Source: an uncultured Clostridia bacterium
GTDB taxonomy: Bacteria > Bacillota > Clostridia > Christensenellales > Aristaeellaceae
DNA: 27,962 nt
Reading direction: 5' to 3'
Assembly (NCBI GenBank): GCA_934663595.1
Contig: CAKUKM010000031.1
Coordinates: forward strand, 1 to 27,962
Part shown: positions 14,344 through 22,315 of the stretch, one piece after another
Layout: every line of letters starts with the position of its first letter
Numbering within the stretch: the first letter of the stretch is position 1
Notes under the pieces: generated by a model
What the model was told of the DNA's origin: nothing
Databases searched by the model: none
The model's input: the letters and a program-made list of their open reading frames with translations, nothing else
Program-made: the position numbers and the translations under genes

Positions 14344-15384
14344 TCACAGCTCCATCTTGACCTGGTTGGGGTTCTGCGCCGGCCGCGGCATGCTCAGCCC
14401 CATGTGGTCGTACGCCGCCTGCGTGCAGACGCGGCCGCGCGGCGTGCGCATCAGAAAGCCCAGCTGCAGCAGATACGGCTCGTATACGTCCTCGATTGTC
14501 GCCGCGTCCTCGCCGGTGGTCGCCGCCAGCGTGTCCAGTCCCACCGGGCCGCCGCCGAATTTCTCCATCATCGCGCGCAGCATCGTGCGGTCCGTGCGGT
14601 CGAGGCCCAGCTCGTCCACCTCCAGCATATTCAGCGCCTCCTGCGCGACGCTCACGTCAATTTTGCCCGTGCCGCGCACCTCGGCGAAATCGCGCACGCG
14701 GCGAATGAAGCGATTGGCAATTCGGGGCGTGCCGCGCGAGCGCGACGCAATCTCGAGCGCGCCGTCGTCGTCGCATTCAATTTTCAGAATTTTCGCCGAG
14801 CGCTTCACGATCACCGCCAGCTGCTCCGGCGTGTACAGCTCCAGCCGGAAGCTGATGCCAAATCGGTCGCGCAGCGGCGAGGTCAGCATACCCGCGCGCG
14901 TCGTTGCGCCGATCAATGTAAATTTCGGCAGATCCAGCCGGATCGAGCGCGCGCTCGGGCCCTTGCCGATCATGATATCCAGCGCGTAATCCTCCATCGC
15001 CGGATACAGCACCTCCTCCACCGAATGGCTCAGGCGGTGAATCTCGTCGATAAACAATACGTCGCCGGCGTTCAGATTCGTCAGAATCGAGGCCAGATCG
15101 CCCGCGCGCTCAATCGCCGGGCCGCTCGTTACGCGGATGTTGTGGCCCATCTCGGAGGCAATGATGCCCGCGAGCGTGGTTTTGCCCAATCCCGGCGGGC
15201 CGTAGAGCAGGATGTGATCGAGCGGCTCGCGCCGCGCCGTCGCCGCCTGCATGTATACGCTCAGGCTTTCCTTCAGTTTTTCCTGACCGAAATAGTCGCT
15301 CAGCGTCCGCGGGCGCAGCGATTGCTCCGCGTCCTCGTCCTCCTGGCGAAAGCCGGTCGTAATCAGGCGTTCTTCCTCCTGCAC
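14344..15384 (-). CDS. ruvB: Holliday junction branch migration ATPase RuvB
   Basis: 346 residues. RuvB forms the hexameric AAA+ motor that, with RuvA, drives branch migration of Holliday junctions during recombination repair. Visible: LRPRTLSDYFGQEKLKESL; Walker A GPPGLGKTT; Walker B FIDEIHRL; sensor 1 IGATTRAGMLTSPLRDRFGI; and the C-terminal winged helix ending in GFLMRTPRGRVCTQAAYDHMGL. The start is GTG at 15384, with GGGAGG seven bases upstream. ruvA and ruvC, often adjacent, are absent; the upstream neighbour is murJ (16-bp gap) and the next genes are the CPMC protein and queA. Confidence 0.98.
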   Translation of the reverse strand: MQEEERLITTGFRQEDEDAEQSLRPRTLSDYFGQEKLKESLSVYMQAATARREPLDHILLYGPPGLGKTTLAGIIASEMGHNIRVTSGPAIERAGDLASILTNLNAGDVLFIDEIHRLSHSVEEVLYPAMEDYALDIMIGKGPSARSIRLDLPKFTLIGATTRAGMLTSPLRDRFGISFRLELYTPEQLAVIVKRSAKILKIECDDDGALEIASRSRGTPRIANRFIRRVRDFAEVRGTGKIDVSVAQEALNMLEVDELGLDRTDRTMLRAMMEKFGGGPVGLDTLAATTGEDAATIEDVYEPYLLQLGFLMRTPRGRVCTQAAYDHMGLSMPRPAQNPNQVKMEL

Positions 15385-15400
15385 GGTTTTTCCTCCCTTT

Positions 15401-16933
15401 TTATCTCTTCAAAACGCGCCTCGCAATGCGCCGGAGCGACCGAATGCGCACCGCAAGGCCGCACGCGACATACGCAACGAGCGACACTCCCGCGCACAGC
15501 GCCAGGCGAAGCGTGACCTTAAACGTGCCCACCGTATCGGGAATCAGCCGGTTCATGCCGATGCAGACGACCACGCAAACGGCCGTTGAAAACAGAATCT
15601 TGCCGAATTCCCGCGCCGTCTTGCGCAATCCGATTCTCCCAAACCGCCTGCGCAGCAGCAGCACCAGCGCGATCGTTCCGCAATAGCCCGCGATCGACGT
15701 GGCGAACGCAAGGCCGTTCGCGCCCATCACCGCGCGCAGTATGAAATTCAAAACGACGTTGATGCCCACCACCATGCACGACACGCGGAACGGCGTCTTC
15801 GTGTCCTTCAGCGCGTGGAACATGCGGCTTAAAAAGTCGCGCATGCCAAACGCCGGCAGACCCACGATATAAAACAGCAATATGCCCGCCGTGACGTTTA
15901 CGTCCTCGAGCGTAAATTTGCCGCGCATATATGCGAATTTAATCACGTCCACGCTCAGCACCGCGCCGATCCCGACGATCGGCAGCACCACCAGCGAAAG
16001 CGTAATCGCGCTCCTCTTCAGCATGTTCAGCGCGCCGCGCTCGTCGTTTTCGGCCACCTTTACGCTCATCTTCGAGAACATGATCGTCGTCAGCGGCACG
16101 ATCAGTATGCCCTGCAGAAACGTAATCAGCCGGTACGCGCTGGTCATCGAGGTCAGCGTGCCCTCGGCCAGGCCCGACGCGAGCGCATGGTCGATCATGT
16201 GGTTCAGCTCGCTCACGCCCATCGAGAGCATCGCCGGCAGCGCGAGCCTCGCCAGCTTCTTAAACCGCCTGTCGCGCAGGTTCAGCTCCGGCGTGTAATG
16301 GAACCAACCCTTCAGGAACGGAATCAGCACCAGCAGCTGCAGTATGTTCGCCGCAAACACGCCCCAGGCGACCGCCGCAATGCCGAACCGGCCCGAAAAC
16401 GCGACCGACGCAACGATTACGCACACGCTCAGCGGAAAGCCCGTCAGCTGCGCGGCGATGTATTTCTCCATCGCGTTGAGCATGTTCGAAACCGTGATCG
16501 AAGTGACGTTGAACACCAGCGCCAGCACCATGATGCGCACGAGCTTTGCCGTAAGCGCAATCTTGTCGGCCGGGAAGCCGCGATACACCAGCCGCACCAG
16601 CGGATCGGCCAGCGCGAACATCACCGCGCTGACGACCAGCGCTATCAGCGCGAACAGGTTGATCGCGTTGCTCGCAAAGCGGTTCGAGTGCTTCAGGCTG
16701 TGCTTCTGCCGCTCCGAAACGTACATCGGGATCAGCGTGGCCGAAATGCACGAATTGAACAGCAGCACCGGCAGATAAAACAGGCTGTACGCCGAAACGT
16801 ACGCGTCGTTTTCCATCGTTCGTCCAAAATACGCGGTGGTGACCATATCGCGGCCGAAGCCGATCGCCTTGCTCAATATGATCACGAGCGTAACCAGCAT
16901 GGTACTGTGCAGCACTTTTTCCTTGCGCGACAA
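15401..16933 (-). CDS. murJ: Lipid II flippase MurJ (MviN family)
   Basis: 510 residues with about 14 membrane helices. It exports the peptidoglycan precursor lipid II across the cytoplasmic membrane. The N-terminus (LVTLVIILSKAIGFGRDMVTTAYFG, DAYVSAYSL, LIPMY) and the central FHALKDTKTPFRVSC block are characteristic of MurJ. The start is TTG at 16933: GGAGGG lies six to seven bases ahead and an in-frame TGA stands just upstream, so no earlier start exists. An ATG at 16940 is in another frame. It appears to head the run murJ-ruvB-CPMC protein-queA-MBL. Its promoter is not clear; TTGAAA-N17-CATATT in the divergent gap is a weak candidate. Confidence 0.95.
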   Translation of the reverse strand: MSRKEKVLHSTMLVTLVIILSKAIGFGRDMVTTAYFGRTMENDAYVSAYSLFYLPVLLFNSCISATLIPMYVSERQKHSLKHSNRFASNAINLFALIALVVSAVMFALADPLVRLVYRGFPADKIALTAKLVRIMVLALVFNVTSITVSNMLNAMEKYIAAQLTGFPLSVCVIVASVAFSGRFGIAAVAWGVFAANILQLLVLIPFLKGWFHYTPELNLRDRRFKKLARLALPAMLSMGVSELNHMIDHALASGLAEGTLTSMTSAYRLITFLQGILIVPLTTIMFSKMSVKVAENDERGALNMLKRSAITLSLVVLPIVGIGAVLSVDVIKFAYMRGKFTLEDVNVTAGILLFYIVGLPAFGMRDFLSRMFHALKDTKTPFRVSCMVVGINVVLNFILRAVMGANGLAFATSIAGYCGTIALVLLLRRRFGRIGLRKTAREFGKILFSTAVCVVVCIGMNRLIPDTVGTFKVTLRLALCAGVSLVAYVACGLAVRIRSLRRIARRVLKR

Positions 16934-17018
16934 AACTCATCCCTCCGATCCATGCTTCTTCTAATATATCACAATATGGTTAAAAACAACACCTTTTTCA
17001 AAAAACAATCCGCCGCGA

Positions 17019-17048
17019 TTGACCGGATCGCGCGCCGGGTGGTATAAT
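17019..17048 (+). promoter_or_regulatory. Promoter of the split threonine/serine exporter
   Basis: TTGACC, 18 bases, TATAAT. The -35 lies in a perfect 6-bp inverted repeat, CGCGAT-N7-ATCGCG (17014-17032). The upstream neighbour is the divergent murJ gene, so the repeat cannot be a leftover terminator from a gene reading into it. The predicted start of transcription is near 17055. Confidence 0.7.
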
Positions 17049-17085
17049 GTCTGCAAAAATGCATTGGGAAAGCGGGGAAACTGCG

Positions 17086-17841
17086 ATGGAGCGTGCGGAG
17101 GCGGAAAAGGCGCTGTTTTACGCGATGACGATCGGCGAGCGGCTCCTGATCAGCGGCGCGGAGGTCAGCCGCGTGGAGGACACGATTCGGCGCGTCGCGC
17201 TCGCCTACGGGGCCGAGCGCGTGGACGTATTCTCGATTACCTCCAGCATCGTCTCCACGCTGTATTTTAATGGCGACCAGTGCGTGACGCAGACGCGCCG
17301 CGTGTCCTCCTCCGCAAACGATTTCGGCGCGATCGACCAGCTGAATCAGCTTTCGCGCACGATCTGCGCCGCCCGCCCCGATTTTGAATGGATTCGCGCC
17401 GAGCTTGCCCGCATCGACGCGCGCCGGCGCTATTCCCCGGGCGCGCTGATTGCGATTTACGCGCTCGTCTCGGCGGCGTTTACCGTGTTTTTCGGCGGCG
17501 GCGCGCGGGACATGCTCGCCTCGGCGGCCATCGGCGCGGCGCTGCGGCTGGTGGAAACGGCGTTAAAGCCCGCGGCGTTTAACCGAATGCTCACCGTGTT
17601 CCTCTGCGGCTGCGCGGGCGGACTGCTCGCGAATCTCGCGGCGCTGCTCGTTCCCGGCTGCCGCGCGGATCTGATCAGCATCGGCAACATCATGCTGTTC
17701 ACCCCCGGCATCGCGTTTACCAATTCGCTGCGCGACCTGTTTTCCGGCGATACGATCACCGGGCTGATTCGCTTTTTTGAATCGCTCCTGCTGGCGATTC
17801 TGCTCGCGCTCGGCTTCGCGCTGGCCAATCTGATCTTTTAA
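17086..17841 (+). CDS. Threonine/serine exporter, N-terminal half (ThrE N-terminal / DUF1212)
   Basis: 251 residues. A cytoplasmic N-terminal part (GERLLISGAEVSRVEDTIRRVALAYGAERVDVFSITSSI) is followed by about five membrane helices; IGNIMLFTPGIAFTNSLRDLFSGD is the diagnostic ThrE motif. With the next gene it makes a complete two-subunit version of the proton-coupled exporter ThrE of Corynebacterium. The start chosen is ATG at 17086, with GGGGA seven bases upstream. In-frame ATGs at 17047 and 17059 overlap or nearly abut the promoter -10 box and the predicted start of transcription, so they are less likely. The true substrate in this organism is not known. Confidence 0.9.
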   Translation: MERAEAEKALFYAMTIGERLLISGAEVSRVEDTIRRVALAYGAERVDVFSITSSIVSTLYFNGDQCVTQTRRVSSSANDFGAIDQLNQLSRTICAARPDFEWIRAELARIDARRRYSPGALIAIYALVSAAFTVFFGGGARDMLASAAIGAALRLVETALKPAAFNRMLTVFLCGCAGGLLANLAALLVPGCRADLISIGNIMLFTPGIAFTNSLRDLFSGDTITGLIRFFESLLLAILLALGFALANLIF

Positions 17842-17853
17842 GGAGGCGAGGGC

Positions 17854-18276
17854 ATGCTGATAGAGCTGCTTGCGGCGCTGGTCGGCTCGCTGGGCTTCGC
17901 CGCGCTGTTTAATCTGCATGGAAAAAAGCTCGCGCTGTCCGCGCTGGGCGGCCTGCTTTCGTGGGGCGCGTATCTGCTGATGCATCGATTTACCCCGAAC
18001 GACAACCTCTGCGCGCTGGTCGCCTCCGCGCTTTTGACGCTGTATTCCGAATTTCTCGCCCGCCGCATGCGCGCGCCGGCCACGATTTTCATGGTCGTGG
18101 CCGCAATTCCGATGATTCCCGGCGCGGGCCTTTATCGAACCGCCGGCGCGCTGATGCAGGGCGATTGGGCGCTCACGGCCGAAAACGGCCTGCCCACGCT
18201 GCTGTTCGCCGCCAGCATGTCCGCCGGCATCGCGCTGGTGGCGCTGCTGTTTCGCTTAATCCCGAAAAAACACTGA
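17854..18276 (+). CDS. Threonine/serine exporter, C-terminal half (ThrE_2 / DUF3815)
   Basis: 140 residues with about four membrane helices. IFMVVAAIPMIPGAGLYRTAGALMQGD is the conserved motif of the second ThrE half, which in Corynebacterium is fused to the first. The start ATG at 17854 has AAGGAGG eight bases upstream, and the gap from the first gene is 12 bp, so the two are made together and probably assemble as a pair. The two-gene form is common in Bacillota. Confidence 0.9.
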   Translation: MLIELLAALVGSLGFAALFNLHGKKLALSALGGLLSWGAYLLMHRFTPNDNLCALVASALLTLYSEFLARRMRAPATIFMVVAAIPMIPGAGLYRTAGALMQGDWALTAENGLPTLLFAASMSAGIALVALLFRLIPKKH

Positions 18277-18302
18277 AATTACATAGCCGCGCCCCCCGTC
18301 GC

Positions 18303-18331
18303 TTGACAGGCGACGCTTCGCAATATATAAT
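18303..18331 (+). promoter_or_regulatory. Consensus sigma-A promoter of the ABC exporter
   Basis: Perfect TTGACA, 17 bases, perfect TATAAT. The -35 occupies the 7-base loop of a perfect 6-bp inverted repeat, CGTCGC/GCGACG (18297-18315). Just past the start region, AACAC-N14-GTGTT (18337-18360) is a further dyad that could bind a repressor. So strong a promoter before a transporter suggests repression, but no regulator gene is adjacent. Confidence 0.85.
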
Positions 18332-18388
18332 TATAAAACACCAGTTGCAATACACGTGTTGTGTTTGATTGATTCGGGAGGAAAAGGC

Positions 18389-19102
18389 ATGCTGAAGATT
18401 GAGCATCTGACGAAGACCTACGGGGAAAAGAAGGCGGTCGACGATCTGAGCCTGACCATCGCTGCGGGAGAGATTTACGGCTTCATCGGCCATAACGGTG
18501 CGGGCAAGACCACAACGCTGAAAGCCGTGGCGGGCATTATGCAGTTCGATGCGGGCGAAATTGAAATCGGCGGCGTATCGGTCAAAAGAGATCCTCTGGC
18601 CTGCAAGAAAAAGACGGCCTACATTCCGGACAACCCCGATCTGTACGAATTCATGTCCGGCATACAGTTTCTGAATTTCATCGCGGACGTGTTCAAGGTC
18701 GATCCCGACGCGCGCGCGGAGCGGATTCGCAAATACGCCGATCTCTTTGAACTGACGAACGATCTGGCGCAGCCGATCGCGACGTATTCGCACGGCATGA
18801 AGCAGAAGCTGTCGATCATTGCGGCGTGGGTTCACAAGCCGGAGCTGATTCTGATGGACGAGCCGTTCGTGGGTCTCGACCCGAAGGCGGCGTACATCTT
18901 AAAGGGCATGATGCGCGAGCTCTGCGACGAGGGCGGCGCGATTTTCTTCTCGACGCACGTTCTGGAGGTCGCGGAGAAGCTGTGCGACAAGGTCGCCATC
19001 ATCAAGGGCGGCAAGCTGATCCGCTCCGGCACGATGGAAGAGGTGCGCGGCGACGACAGTCTGGAGGAGGTTTTCCTCGAACTGGAGGGAGAAGAATGCT
19101 GA
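18389..19102 (+). CDS. ABC exporter ATP-binding protein
   Basis: 237 residues, cytoplasmic. Walker A GHNGAGKTT; variant signature SHGMKQK in place of LSGGQ; Walker B LILMDEPFVGLDP; switch histidine in FFSTHVLEVAEKLCDKV. This variant signature is common in ABC-2 exporter ATPases (CcmA/NatA-like). The start ATG at 18389 follows GGGAGGAAAAGGC; an in-frame ATG at 18356 lies in the leader without a ribosome site. The gene overlaps the permease gene by 7 bases, so the pair is translationally coupled. The cargo is unknown. Confidence 0.92.
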   Translation: MLKIEHLTKTYGEKKAVDDLSLTIAAGEIYGFIGHNGAGKTTTLKAVAGIMQFDAGEIEIGGVSVKRDPLACKKKTAYIPDNPDLYEFMSGIQFLNFIADVFKVDPDARAERIRKYADLFELTNDLAQPIATYSHGMKQKLSIIAAWVHKPELILMDEPFVGLDPKAAYILKGMMRELCDEGGAIFFSTHVLEVAEKLCDKVAIIKGGKLIRSGTMEEVRGDDSLEEVFLELEGEEC

Positions 19103-20694
19103 AAGCGCTGGTCAAAAAGCAGCTGATGGAGATTTTTCGGACGTATCTGTATGATACGAAGAAGAATCGCAGCCGCTCCCGGGGAAGAATCCTGTTTTCA
19201 TTCATACTGTTTGGATTTCTGATGGTCGGCGTGCTCGGCGGCGTGTTCGCGGGGCTGTCGATCGCGATCTGCGCGCCGCTGAACAGCGCGGGCATGGGCT
19301 GGATGTACTTTATGCTGATCGGCGTTCTTTCCGTGTTTCTGGGCGCGTTCGGCAGCGTATTCAACACCTACTCCGGCCTGTACCTGTCCAAGGACAACGA
19401 TCTTCTCCTGGCGCTGCCGATTCCGGTGCGCACGATCATGTCCGCGCGGCTGATGGGCGTTTACCTGATGGGCCTGATGTATTCGGCGGTGGTGAGCGTT
19501 CCGGCGGTGATCGTGTATCTGTGCGTCGCCTCGTTTTCGGCCTCCGCGCTGATTGGCGGCGTCGTGTACGTGTTCATGATTTCGCTGTTCGTGATGGTGC
19601 TTTCGTGCGCGCTCGGCTGGGCGGTCGCGAAGATCAGCTTAAAGCTCAAGCACAAGAGCTTCACGACCGTGCTGCTCTCGCTGGCGTTCATCGGGCTTTA
19701 CTACTTCTTCTATTTCAAGGCTCAGGAGGTCATCGCCGACGTGGTCGCCAATGCCGCCGTTTACGGAACCGCGATTCGCGCGAAATTCCAGCCGCTGTAC
19801 GTATTCGGCAACGCGGCCACCGGCGACTGGGCCTCGATCGCGCTCTTCAGCGCGTTTACGCTGATTCTGTTCGCGATTACGGCGCTGGTTCTGGAGCGGA
19901 GCTTCCTCTCCATCGCCACCGCGACCGGCAAAACCAGCCGCGTGCAGTATCATGAAAAGCGCGTAAATCTGCGTTCCCTGCCGCGCACGATGCTGGCGAA
20001 GGAATTCAGGCGCTTCACCGCGAGCCCGAATTACATGCTGAATTGCGGCCTGAGCACGCTGTTTCTGCCGCTGGCAGCCGTCGCTGTCGTCTGGAAGGGC
20101 CGCGATCTCATCGCCACGGCCTCGCTCCTGTTTAAGGGCGAAACGGCCGCGCTTCCGGTGCTGCTGGCCGCGGCGATCTGCCTGATTGCCTCGATGAACG
20201 ATTCCGCCGCGCCGAGCGTCTCGCTCGAGGGCAAGAATCTGTGGCTGGCGCAGTCGCTGCCGATTCCCGCATGGGAGGCGCTGCGCGCGAAGCTGCGCGT
20301 GCAATTGCTGATTACGATGCCGGGCGTGGCGCTCTGCGGCGTGTGCGCGGCGATCGTCTGCCCCGCCGGCTCGCTCGAGCGCGTGCTGATGGTCGCGTTC
20401 CCGCTGTCGTTTGCGCTTCTGACGGCGCTGATCGGCCTGTCGATCGGCCTGAAGGGCGCGAATGTGAACTGGACGAGCGAGCTGACGCCGGTCAAGCAGT
20501 CGATGGCGGTGTTCGTCGCGCTGTTCGGCGGCTGGCTGCTTTCGATCGCATTCGGCGGCTTGTGGTTCCTCGCGGGCAAAAAAATCGGCGGCGGCGCGTA
20601 TATGCTGATCGCCACCGCGATTGCGCTGCTGGCGAGCGGCCTGCTCTATCGCTGGCTGAAGACCCGCGGCGCAGTGAAATTCGCGGAGCTGTGA
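19096..20694 (+). CDS. ABC-2 type exporter permease
   Basis: 532 residues with about 12 membrane helices. After a cationic N-terminus (YDTKKNRSRSRGR) the helices begin at about residue 33. FNTYSGLYLSKDNDLLLALPIPVRTIMSARL is the coupling region of this large ABC-2 permease family, and a similar element, SLEGKNLWLAQSLPIPAWEALRAKL, recurs in the second half, indicating an internally duplicated permease. The ATG at 19096 lies inside the end of the ATPase gene and has GGAGGGA five bases ahead. An upstream reading to 18826 would be a shadow of the ATPase gene. The substrate could be a peptide, drug or lipid; the sequence does not tell. Confidence 0.9.
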   Translation: MLKALVKKQLMEIFRTYLYDTKKNRSRSRGRILFSFILFGFLMVGVLGGVFAGLSIAICAPLNSAGMGWMYFMLIGVLSVFLGAFGSVFNTYSGLYLSKDNDLLLALPIPVRTIMSARLMGVYLMGLMYSAVVSVPAVIVYLCVASFSASALIGGVVYVFMISLFVMVLSCALGWAVAKISLKLKHKSFTTVLLSLAFIGLYYFFYFKAQEVIADVVANAAVYGTAIRAKFQPLYVFGNAATGDWASIALFSAFTLILFAITALVLERSFLSIATATGKTSRVQYHEKRVNLRSLPRTMLAKEFRRFTASPNYMLNCGLSTLFLPLAAVAVVWKGRDLIATASLLFKGETAALPVLLAAAICLIASMNDSAAPSVSLEGKNLWLAQSLPIPAWEALRAKLRVQLLITMPGVALCGVCAAIVCPAGSLERVLMVAFPLSFALLTALIGLSIGLKGANVNWTSELTPVKQSMAVFVALFGGWLLSIAFGGLWFLAGKKIGGGAYMLIATAIALLASGLLYRWLKTRGAVKFAEL

Positions 20695-20699
20695 ATCCT

Positions 20700-20730
20700 G
20701 CCCCTCGCACAATCGCGAGGGGCTTCTTTA
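20700..20730 (+). terminator. Terminator of the ABC exporter operon
   Basis: GCCCCTCGC, a 6-base loop, GCGAGGGGC, then TTCTTTAT. The stem starts 5 bp after the permease stop codon. Confidence 0.85.
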
Positions 20731-20840
20731 TCGGTTTTTGCGGAGGAGACGACCATGGATTGCAGGCCTGCAACTCCGGCGTACCCGTCCGGCTCGCCCG
20801 GCTGGTATTGGAAAGATGAGAACATCTCTGTATTTTTCAA

Positions 20841-20880
20841 AATAGCGAATATCCGGTGCGTTCACCGGATATTCGCTATT
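20841..20880. other. Perfect 18-bp hairpin with a 4-base loop
   Basis: AATAGCGAATATCCGGTG, loop CGTT, then its exact complement. It lies 80 bp beyond the stop codon of the S24 repressor gene. Read on the minus strand it is followed by TTTGAAAAA, so it may end that gene's transcript. The length and perfection exceed a usual terminator and could also mark a small mobile element. Confidence 0.8.
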
Positions 20881-20960
20881 CGACGCCAGTTCTGCCGGAC
20901 GGGCGCTTATTGCGCAATTTCGTTCCGAACCCGTTTTACAAACGCCTGTCAAAAAGCCGC

Positions 20961-21611
20961 TTATTTTATCGCCGCATGAAACGCGACGGCCAGGCCCAGT
21001 ATCCGAATCGATTCGTGCGCCGGATAGGTAAACACCATCGGCGCGTATTTCGCGTTCTCGCTCACCAGCCGCACGCCGCCCGGAATGTGGTACACGCGCT
21101 TGAGCGTCGCCTCGCCGTCGATGATCACGGCGGCAATCTGCCCGTCCAGCACGTCGTCCTGCGCGCGAATCAGCACCAGATCGCCGTCCTGAATGCGCGC
21201 GCCGATCATGCTGTCGCCGTGCACGCGCAGCGCGAAATCGCCGCCCTCCGCCTCCGCGACCGGCGCGAAAACCTCCGCTTCCTCAATGCACTGAATCGGC
21301 TGTCCGGCCGCAATTTCGCCCAGCACCGGAATGCTGCGCCGCTTCACCGGCAGCAGCTCCGCGCCCCCGTCCTCCCGCAGGCGCGACGCGCGGTATACGC
21401 CGGGAATTTCCTCCGGACTTCCGCACAGCCGCTCCAGCGGGCAATTCAGCGCCTCCGCCAGCCGCTTGAGCGTCTGCCCCGTCGGATTGCGCGTCTCGCC
21501 GTTGAGCAGCTTGTTGATCGTTCCCCGAGGGATGCCCGAGCGCGCCGACAGTGCCTCCGTCGTCAGCCCGTTTTCCGCCTTTAATCTCAGCAGTCGCTGC
21601 CGCAAATCCAC
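20961..21611 (-). CDS. Self-cleaving XRE/S24 repressor (LexA- or phage cI-like)
   Basis: 216 residues. An XRE helix-turn-helix (residues 4-60: LRLKAENGLTTEALSARSGIPRGTINKLLNG) is joined to an S24 peptidase domain. The autocleavage site is A102-G103 in GEIAAGQPI, with nucleophile S134 in HGDSMIG and lysine K171 in ATLKRVY, so self-cleavage on DNA damage is expected. LexA of Bacillota has a different winged helix at the N-terminus, so this is more like a phage or ICE repressor. The start is GTG at 21611 with GGGGGG about seven bases ahead. Divergent from it is the RinA-like gene, and the shared 202-bp gap holds a promoter with a palindrome. A probable prophage-type switch; other phage genes are absent. 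Confidence 0.9.
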   Translation of the reverse strand: MDLRQRLLRLKAENGLTTEALSARSGIPRGTINKLLNGETRNPTGQTLKRLAEALNCPLERLCGSPEEIPGVYRASRLREDGGAELLPVKRRSIPVLGEIAAGQPIQCIEEAEVFAPVAEAEGGDFALRVHGDSMIGARIQDGDLVLIRAQDDVLDGQIAAVIIDGEATLKRVYHIPGGVRLVSENAKYAPMVFTYPAHESIRILGLAVAFHAAIK

Positions 21612-21709
21612 GCCTGTTCCCCCCTTTTTCCTATTATATCCCTATGCTATTTTATCATGAAATTAGAATGCCCGCAACCGGAGGCGCAAATTTTATCCTG
21701 GCGTTCTAT

Positions 21710-21737
21710 TGACTCGCCCGGCTTGTTGTGCTATGAT
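21710..21737 (+). promoter_or_regulatory. Promoter of the RinA-like gene
   Basis: TTGACT, 16 bases, TATGAT, with TGC before the -10 (extended -10). The predicted start of transcription is near 21744, inside the palindrome described in the next entry. A candidate minus-strand promoter for the repressor, TTCATG-N17-TATAAT, lies to the left near 21635-21660. Confidence 0.65.
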
Positions 21738-21739
21738 TA

Positions 21740-21761
21740 AATTAACCGAAAACGGTTAATT
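21740..21761. promoter_or_regulatory. Perfect 9-bp palindrome at the transcription start (candidate operator)
   Basis: AATTAACCG-AAAA-CGGTTAATT. It spans the predicted first bases of the RinA-like transcript and lies between two divergent regulators, the place where a cI-like repressor would act. A 5' mRNA hairpin is the alternative reading. Confidence 0.6.
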
Positions 21762-21813
21762 GATGCATTTTTGCCGCAGCAGCGGTTGAAGAAAGATATA
21801 AGGAGGATGGTAG

Positions 21814-22242
21814 ATGGTTTTTGAGGAAATGGTTCGGCGATTGAGCGCGCTGACGGCGCTGAAGCGGGAGATCGACGATTTATCGCAGCGGATCGCCGAT
21901 CTGGAATGGAAGGCGCAGAACTGCGAGGGGCGCATTCGCGGACTGCCCGGAACGCCGCCGGAAATGGCGGGGCGACTGCGCGAAGCGGCGGCGGACGCGC
22001 GGGAAAGAATGGAGGCGCGGCGGCTTTCGAGTATGGTGGAGCTCGGCCGGCTGTATGCGTTTATCGACGATATTCCGGACGCGCAGCTGCGGCTGATTCT
22101 GTCGGCGCGGTATATCGACGGCATGACCTGGAAGCAGGTGGCGTTCAAGATCAGCGAATACGACGAGCAGGTGCCGCGCCGCATACACAACCGCGCGCTG
22201 AAGCGCATGGCGGCGGAGGGAAAGGACTTCCCCCAGCCGTAG
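21814..22242 (+). CDS. RinA/ArpU-like small regulator (DUF1492-type, sigma region 4-like)
   Basis: 142 residues. The first ~80 residues form a charged coiled coil (LKREIDDLSQRIADLEWKAQNCEGRI, then a second helix rich in Arg and Glu). The C-terminal part is a sigma region 4-like helix-turn-helix (QLRLILSARYIDGMTWKQVAFKISEYDEQVPRRIHNRALKRM). Phage late regulators of the ArpU/RinA group have this layout. The ATG at 21814 has AGGAGG seven bases ahead. It ends in a strong terminator and stands alone, divergent from the S24 repressor, with no packaging or structural genes nearby. It is either a prophage remnant or a domesticated switch. Confidence 0.78.
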   Translation: MVFEEMVRRLSALTALKREIDDLSQRIADLEWKAQNCEGRIRGLPGTPPEMAGRLREAAADARERMEARRLSSMVELGRLYAFIDDIPDAQLRLILSARYIDGMTWKQVAFKISEYDEQVPRRIHNRALKRMAAEGKDFPQP

Positions 22243-22270
22243 GGCAATCACAAAAAAGGTGGAGAAAAAG

Positions 22271-22308
22271 CAATCGCGGGGAGAAACGCTCCTCGCGATT
22301 GTTATTTT
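22271..22308 (+). terminator. Terminator of the RinA-like gene
   Basis: CAATCGCGGGGAG, loop AAACG, CTCCTCGCGATTG: 13 bp with one G-U pair, followed by TTATTTT. It lies directly before repeat copy B. Confidence 0.85.
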
Positions 22309-22315
22309 CCGTGAC

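Noticed and set aside
16934..17018. Riboswitch or attenuator in the murJ-exporter gap
   Set aside because: The gap is only about 150 bases, AT-rich on the murJ side, and shows no stem followed by a T run or known aptamer pattern.
18351..18360. TACACGTGTT as a possible parS site
   Set aside because: Canonical parS is a 16-base palindrome centred on CACGTG with GTTTC/GAAAC flanks. The flanks here do not match, and the site lies in the leader of an exporter gene far from parAB.
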